Origin: JBMNKL01 sp050261495
GTDB lineage: Bacteria; Bacillota; Clostridia; Acetivibrionales; DTU013
Reading direction: 5' to 3'
Assembly (NCBI GenBank): GCA_050261495.1
Contig: JBLNDI010000057.1
Coordinates: forward strand, 1-11,434
DNA length: 11,434 bases
In this document: positions 7,202 to 11,434 of the stretch, in pieces
Position numbering within the stretch: the first letter of the stretch is position 1
Layout of the letters: each line of letters starts with the position of its first letter
Program-made: the position numbers and the translations under genes
Notes under the pieces: generated by a model
Database searches by the model: none
What the model saw: the letters and a program-made list of their open reading frames with translations, nothing else
Told to the model about the DNA's origin: nothing

Positions 7202-7250
7202 CGGGCTTTCAATGAATTATTTTAAATCTGGAGAAAGGGAGGAAGAAGTT

Positions 7251-10200
7251 ATGCTAAAAAGACTTTTAAGCATAGTATTTTGCATGACTGTTTTGCTTAC
7301 GCTATTTACCGTTCCGCAACCAGTTTCTGCGGCAACTGTCGCTCTCGACATACAGGCTTCAAGAATCAAACTTCAAGTTGGAACGCAAAGTTATGAGTTT
7401 GTAAAGGACGGCTTAAATTTATGGGCTTTTGACGGCGTCTGGGTTAACGGTATAAAGACTGTAAGCCCTGTAAATAACGACTATTTTTTTGTCGGCAGCG
7501 GTAAGGCGACAGGATATACGGTAATATCAAACAGTGGTAATACCAAAGAAATCCAGTTCAGAGGAGCAGACTGGACGGTGAATTTCAAGGTGGATTCAAC
7601 CGACCGCCTGCCTTTGTACCATATATCAATAGAAGGGCTTTCAGCGGCAACAGTACAGTACAGGACGGTTGCTATAGACCCTGACCAGCGCGGGACTTTG
7701 CTTACGAGAGGTATTGTGAAAACAGACGCCCAGAATTTGAATAGTGACAACAGATCATTCATTGACGGTGCAAACCCTGTGGTATTTGCCCATAGCAAGG
7801 CAGGAGACGTTGATGCGGCGTGTGTTATTTTGCCGGTGGTTAACAAACATATCAATCCCAATCGAACGACCGAGCAAGCTTGTGGAACATATATAAGAAA
7901 CAGCAGGGTTGATGCGGGAGGCGGTAATTATTACGGTCTATGGCAACTCGAGATGAGATCGGAGGAACCAAAAAGCTACAGAATTTTATTTGACAGGGAT
8001 CTGGGAGGGCGAATTCACGATGTATGTGAAAAATACTATGCCGATGTTGTAGACACTATCGGCGATAATATAGCAACACATAGCATAGATAGCAGAATCA
8101 ACACACATTTGGACAAATTTCCGGTGGTAATGGTAAATCCAGAAATGTTCAAACCTAATGCGGGGTGGAAAATGGGTGAGACCAGTTGTCCTCCGGATCA
8201 GTATCCGGGAACCGGCTTTGCGGCTCAAAACGCACAAGCTTTATATTATCATGGCATCGCGACTGGGCAAGAATGGGAAAAAAGCTTTGCATCATATGTT
8301 ATGAATAATTTTCCGTGGATTAATTCAGGACTCATATATAGCTACGCAGGATATCCGACAGGTTGCACCAACAGTCATGATGATGTAAATAACGGATTTT
8401 ACAGACAACATTATTCGTACGGATTAATGTCAGGAGATATTTACCAGAGAAATCTTGGCATTGATATCATGCGGTATAGTGCAAATGTCAAGTTCGACCC
8501 GGTAGCCATAAGATACCCGGGCAAATGGGATAATGTTACTCAGACAGACTTAGGAGCAACTCCTAACGACGATATGTATACAGCCGCTTTTGCAGGCATG
8601 GCTGTTAAAGCTTACGAGGCAACGGGCGACAACAGTTATCTTGAGAAAGCTGATCTTGCGATGGACTTTTTCTTTAATCCTATGTGGAATGAAAGCAGAT
8701 TTGAATATTTCAGGTATCAAAATACATGGGGGGTGCCGGCATTTGAAGCAATGTTCAGGGCCTTCAAGAACAGATACGAACGCACGGGTGACTCAAGGTA
8801 CCTTGATGTGGCAAAGGATGTGGTTTGGATTCAAATCATGACGATTTCAACAGTGAGTGAATCTTTAGGGCGCACTACATGCGGAACCCGTGGATGTCAG
8901 GATTATGACTGCTCACCGAACCTTTGCTGGGAACAGGATCATGCTGTTTACCTGCTTGCAGGGCCGCTGCTAGATACCGTAGGAGCTCATCCTGCATACA
9001 TGAAGTATTTTGAGCTTGCTTATTTTGCAGTTGCAGCTGACGCCGCCAACAATGGATGGGGATGTGATACAACAGGCGCTAACTATAGGACGGCGTATGA
9101 TACCGAAGTAAGAGCTATGGCCAATCTGATGTATACGCTGAACTACAGTACTGACAACAGGGTTACTGTGGTTGAAAAGAGGGTATCATATATTGACCCC
9201 GATATAGACAAGAAAAGAGATATGTTAGTAGGCAATGGTACCGGGACTCCGAGGACAACTACTATAAAAATCAGGTACTTGAAGCCGGGTATATACAATT
9301 TGGTTATTGACGGCGTAAGTCAAGGGAACAAAACACATATGCAGCTTAATGAAGGAGTGACCCTGACTCTTGCTTCAAATGAAGTAAAGTCCATACAGGT
9401 GAATAACATATCGCTGGACACCGAAACGACAACACCCCATACCTATGACGATAGCGTGACATATTTGAGTGATTGTGTTGATGCCGGATCGTCCGGCGTA
9501 TATACCGGAAGCCAGCAATTTTACAGCAGAAATAAAAATGCCGCAGGCGGCCCAATAAATCTCGCAGGAACGATATATGACAAAGGATTGGGTATGCGTA
9601 GTAGTAATGCGATATTGTATGATCTTAACGGCGCATACGAGACATTTAAAGCACGCGTAGGGATTGACAATTCTGTGTCCGGATACAGCGACCCCGCGCC
9701 TTCAGTAAACTTTACCGTGTTCACCGATACCGGATTGAAATTTGACAGTGGTACGGTAACAGTGGGTACTGCCCCAATCGATATAACAATTGATGTAAGA
9801 GGTGTAAAAAAGCTTATACTGCGTATGTCTAACAACTGGGACAATGTTTCAAACTATAATCCTGATGGGCATAATGACCTTGGCAACTGGGCGAATGCAA
9901 GATTGGAAGGGAAAGACCCGGCGATTCCAGGATTGATGCCTTATGGCTCAACGCCCCCATCGGGCGATGGACCGGAAGGATATACCTGGTGTGCTAACGA
10001 AGGCGATTCGTATGATTTCGGAACAAATATCGTAGATGTCGCGTACGGTGCAAATGGTTTCTATAACTACCTTTATAGAAGGACAGGCATAATAACGTTT
10101 GATAATGCCACCTTTGGCGACCCTATCGTCGGAGTAGTAAAGAAAGGTTACTACAAGCTTTCAGACGAAATACCCGTGGGAGGCGTGACATGTTGCGAGC

Positions 10201-10445
10201 ACTATTTTTATGAAGGGTACAATGTTGTACTTGCGCCCGGCGAATATACAACCAGCCAGATGCTGGCTGCCGGTATATCGGATAATTCAATGTCATCCAT
10301 AAAAGTGCCTCCAGGTTACACAGTAATAGGATATGACGGTGATAACTTCACAGGCGAGTCTTGGACGTTTACTTCTGATACGCCAGAATTCGGAACGCTA
10401 GGTTGCAATGACAAAATTTCATCAATAAAAGTGCTCTATCAGTAA
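7251..10445 (+). CDS. Large secreted multidomain carbohydrate-active enzyme (unassigned catalytic family, NPCBM, beta/gamma-crystallin)
   Basis: Protein of 1064 residues. A signal peptide (1-27, likely cleavage after VSA) indicates export. Residues 28-265 look like a beta-sandwich. Residues about 285-630 are helix-rich with repeats of the TGDxxYL type (TGDNSYLEKA at 458, TGDSRYLDVA at 512), as in (alpha/alpha)6 glycosidases and lyases. Residues 630-720 are beta-rich. I cannot match this region to a known GH or PL family. Acidic residues in PNDD (438-441) and WEQDH (560-564) are candidate catalytic positions. Cysteines 544, 549, 554 and 559 are evenly spaced. Residues about 732-888 match the NPCBM (CBM51-type) fold (YDKGLGMRSSNAILYDLNG). 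Residues 909-970 form a module with VAYGANGFYNY and FGDPIVGVVK. Residues about 983-1064 are a beta/gamma-crystallin domain with Ca2+-binding DNSMSS and NDKISS. ATG 7251 has GGGAGG eight bases upstream; an in-frame ATG at 7212 has none. It probably degrades an extracellular glycan. Confidence 0.85.
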   Translation: MLKRLLSIVFCMTVLLTLFTVPQPVSAATVALDIQASRIKLQVGTQSYEFVKDGLNLWAFDGVWVNGIKTVSPVNNDYFFVGSGKATGYTVISNSGNTKEIQFRGADWTVNFKVDSTDRLPLYHISIEGLSAATVQYRTVAIDPDQRGTLLTRGIVKTDAQNLNSDNRSFIDGANPVVFAHSKAGDVDAACVILPVVNKHINPNRTTEQACGTYIRNSRVDAGGGNYYGLWQLEMRSEEPKSYRILFDRDLGGRIHDVCEKYYADVVDTIGDNIATHSIDSRINTHLDKFPVVMVNPEMFKPNAGWKMGETSCPPDQYPGTGFAAQNAQALYYHGIATGQEWEKSFASYVMNNFPWINSGLIYSYAGYPTGCTNSHDDVNNGFYRQHYSYGLMSGDIYQRNLGIDIMRYSANVKFDPVAIRYPGKWDNVTQTDLGATPNDDMYTAAFAGMAVKAYEATGDNSYLEKADLAMDFFFNPMWNESRFEYFRYQNTWGVPAFEAMFRAFKNRYERTGDSRYLDVAKDVVWIQIMTISTVSESLGRTTCGTRGCQDYDCSPNLCWEQDHAVYLLAGPLLDTVGAHPAYMKYFELAYFAVAADAANNGWGCDTTGANYRTAYDTEVRAMANLMYTLNYSTDNRVTVVEKRVSYIDPDIDKKRDMLVGNGTGTPRTTTIKIRYLKPGIYNLVIDGVSQGNKTHMQLNEGVTLTLASNEVKSIQVNNISLDTETTTPHTYDDSVTYLSDCVDAGSSGVYTGSQQFYSRNKNAAGGPINLAGTIYDKGLGMRSSNAILYDLNGAYETFKARVGIDNSVSGYSDPAPSVNFTVFTDTGLKFDSGTVTVGTAPIDITIDVRGVKKLILRMSNNWDNVSNYNPDGHNDLGNWANARLEGKDPAIPGLMPYGSTPPSGDGPEGYTWCANEGDSYDFGTNIVDVAYGANGFYNYLYRRTGIITFDNATFGDPIVGVVKKGYYKLSDEIPVGGVTCCEHYFYEGYNVVLAPGEYTTSQMLAAGISDNSMSSIKVPPGYTVIGYDGDNFTGESWTFTSDTPEFGTLGCNDKISSIKVLYQ

Positions 10446-10460
10446 AGAACTCCGATTGAC

Positions 10461-10507
10461 AGCGGCCACGACAAAACCCTGGTTCTGTCATGGCCGCTTT
10501 GTATTAC
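10461..10507 (+). terminator. Long hairpin between the secreted enzyme and GH130 genes
   Basis: Bases 10461-10473 pair with 10486-10498 over 13 positions with a single C-A mismatch, and AACC/GGTT could extend the stem inward. A short, interrupted T run follows (TTTGTATT, 10498-10505). It lies 15 bases after the stop codon. It may terminate fully, or act as a leaky terminator or 3' stabiliser lowering expression of the downstream phosphorylase. No clear promoter is visible between it and ATG 10544, so read-through is likely. Confidence 0.6.
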
Positions 10508-10543
10508 TGAGGACAACTTGGACATTCTGAAAGGAGAATAATA

Positions 10544-11434
10544 ATGCAAGCTGAAAGGTATCCAGGAAACCCGATAATAAAACCTCAAGATATAAAGCCG
10601 TCAAGAAAGGATTTTGAGGTTATATGTTCGTTCAATGCCGGTGTTGCACGGCTTGGTGATGAGATTATCCTGCTTGTCAGAATAGCTGAAAGGCCCCTAA
10701 ACAATAATTGCAGGGTCTATCTGTCTCCGGTTTATGATTGCGATAAAGACGATATAATCATCAAAGAATTCGATGTATGCAGTCCTGAATTTGATTTTTC
10801 TGATAATAGAGTGATTAAAACCCCGAACGGCAACTACCTGACTTCCATATCCCATTTCAGGGTTGCAAGAAGCAAGGACGGAATACATTTCGAAATTGAT
10901 GAAAAACCTACAATATTTCCTTTGAATGTGTATGAAGCTTATGGCATTGAGGATCCAAGAATAAGTATGATTGGTGATACATATTACATAAGCTACTCTG
11001 CCATTTCGGACAAGGGTATTGTCTGCTGTATGATATCAACCAAGGATTTTTGCAGTTTTACCCGGCATGGAACTATATTTCACCCCGACAACAAGGATGT
11101 AGTGATTTTTCCGGAGAAAATACGAGATAGGTATTATGCGCTTCACAGGCCGTCAATCTCCCTTTTCGGCAAACCCGATATATGGATTGCCGAATCTCCG
11201 GATTTGATGCATTGGGGTAATCATAGACATCTGATGGGGACAAGGCCGGGTTTCTGGGACAACGGAAGATTGGGCGCAAGTGCAGTTCCTTTTAAAATCA
11301 GGGAAGGATGGCTTGAAATATATCATGGAGCAACAAAGGAAGATAGGTATTGTTTGGGAGCAGTGCTACTGGATGAGTATCAACCGTGGAAAGTATTGGC
11401 TAGATCATTGAAACCCATTATAGAACCACAATAC
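10544..11434 (+). CDS. GH130 family beta-mannoside phosphorylase, C-terminus beyond the window
   Basis: The ATG at 10544 follows AAGGAG (10531-10536) at a spacing of seven bases. The frame stays open for 297 codons to the window end. GH130 enzymes are usually about 320-390 residues, so only the C-terminal blade is missing. Landmarks are FNAGVARLGDEIILLVRIAE (30-49), SHFRVARSKDG (103-113), YGIEDPRIS (133-141) whose Asp137 matches the GH130 general acid, KDVVIFPEKI (184-193), ALHRPS (199-204, His/Arg expected for phosphate binding) and DIWIAESPDLMHWG (212-225). There is no signal peptide, so it is cytoplasmic. Characterised members phosphorolyse beta-1,4- or beta-1,2-linked mannosides to mannose 1-phosphate, and some subgroups hydrolyse. 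The retained basic residues favour a phosphorylase, but linkage and subfamily cannot be told from this fragment. It follows the secreted enzyme by 98 bases and probably acts on its imported products. Confidence 0.88.
   Translation, partial: MQAERYPGNPIIKPQDIKPSRKDFEVICSFNAGVARLGDEIILLVRIAERPLNNNCRVYLSPVYDCDKDDIIIKEFDVCSPEFDFSDNRVIKTPNGNYLTSISHFRVARSKDGIHFEIDEKPTIFPLNVYEAYGIEDPRISMIGDTYYISYSAISDKGIVCCMISTKDFCSFTRHGTIFHPDNKDVVIFPEKIRDRYYALHRPSISLFGKPDIWIAESPDLMHWGNHRHLMGTRPGFWDNGRLGASAVPFKIREGWLEIYHGATKEDRYCLGAVLLDEYQPWKVLARSLKPIIEPQY

Noticed and set aside
7212..7250. Upstream in-frame ATG for the secreted enzyme
   Set aside because: It would add 13 charged residues before the signal peptide, and the GGGAGG at 7237-7242 clearly serves ATG 7251.
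1..11434. tRNA or rRNA genes, CRISPR arrays, insertion sequences
   Set aside because: No tRNA-like clover leaf, regular repeat-spacer pattern, transposase ORF or terminal inverted repeats were seen on either strand.

Overview
The window looks like chromosomal DNA of a spore-forming Clostridia-type Firmicute. Evidence: strong GGAGG-type ribosome binding sites on most genes, tiny hydrophobic proteins with an LLFFILVFL-type core preceded by sigma-K/E-like promoters, a thioredoxin reductase homologue without the usual NADPH motifs (as in clostridial ferredoxin-dependent forms), and a membrane-bound AraC regulator next to carbohydrate-active enzymes. The exact genus cannot be read from the sequence.

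Layout. (A) 1-592, minus strand: two small membrane protein genes, the first cut by the window edge. Each has its own mother-cell-type promoter candidate, and the second has a clear terminator. (B) 593-1776, plus strand: a non-coding stretch with a good sigma-A promoter, then a thioredoxin-reductase-like flavoprotein (FFTR-like). (C) 1869-4400: one long ORF fusing a xylose-isomerase-like TIM barrel (sugar isomerase/epimerase family) to a complete fatty-acyl-CoA synthetase-type AMP-forming ligase. This is an unusual architecture. (D) 4515-6815, minus strand: a two-TM sensor with an extracytoplasmic Cache-like domain, a degenerate GGDEF-like domain and a C-terminal AraC HTH. It is AT-rich compared with the genes to its left. 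(E) 6816-7250: the divergent control region. (F) 7251-11434, plus strand: a large secreted enzyme (signal peptide, unassigned catalytic region of alpha/alpha-barrel type, NPCBM/CBM51-like domain, YGANG-type module, beta/gamma-crystallin domain), then a hairpin and a GH130 glycoside phosphorylase cut by the right edge.

D to F read as a Gram-positive polysaccharide-utilisation locus. The membrane regulator senses an extracellular glycan or its transporter, the secreted enzyme attacks the glycan outside the cell, and the cytoplasmic GH130 enzyme would phosphorolyse imported beta-mannoside oligosaccharides. No transporter lies inside the window. The best candidate for something undescribed is the catalytic region of the secreted enzyme, which I cannot place in a known family and which carries a regular C-x4-C-x4-C-x4-C cluster. 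The TIM barrel-acyl-CoA synthetase fusion is next.
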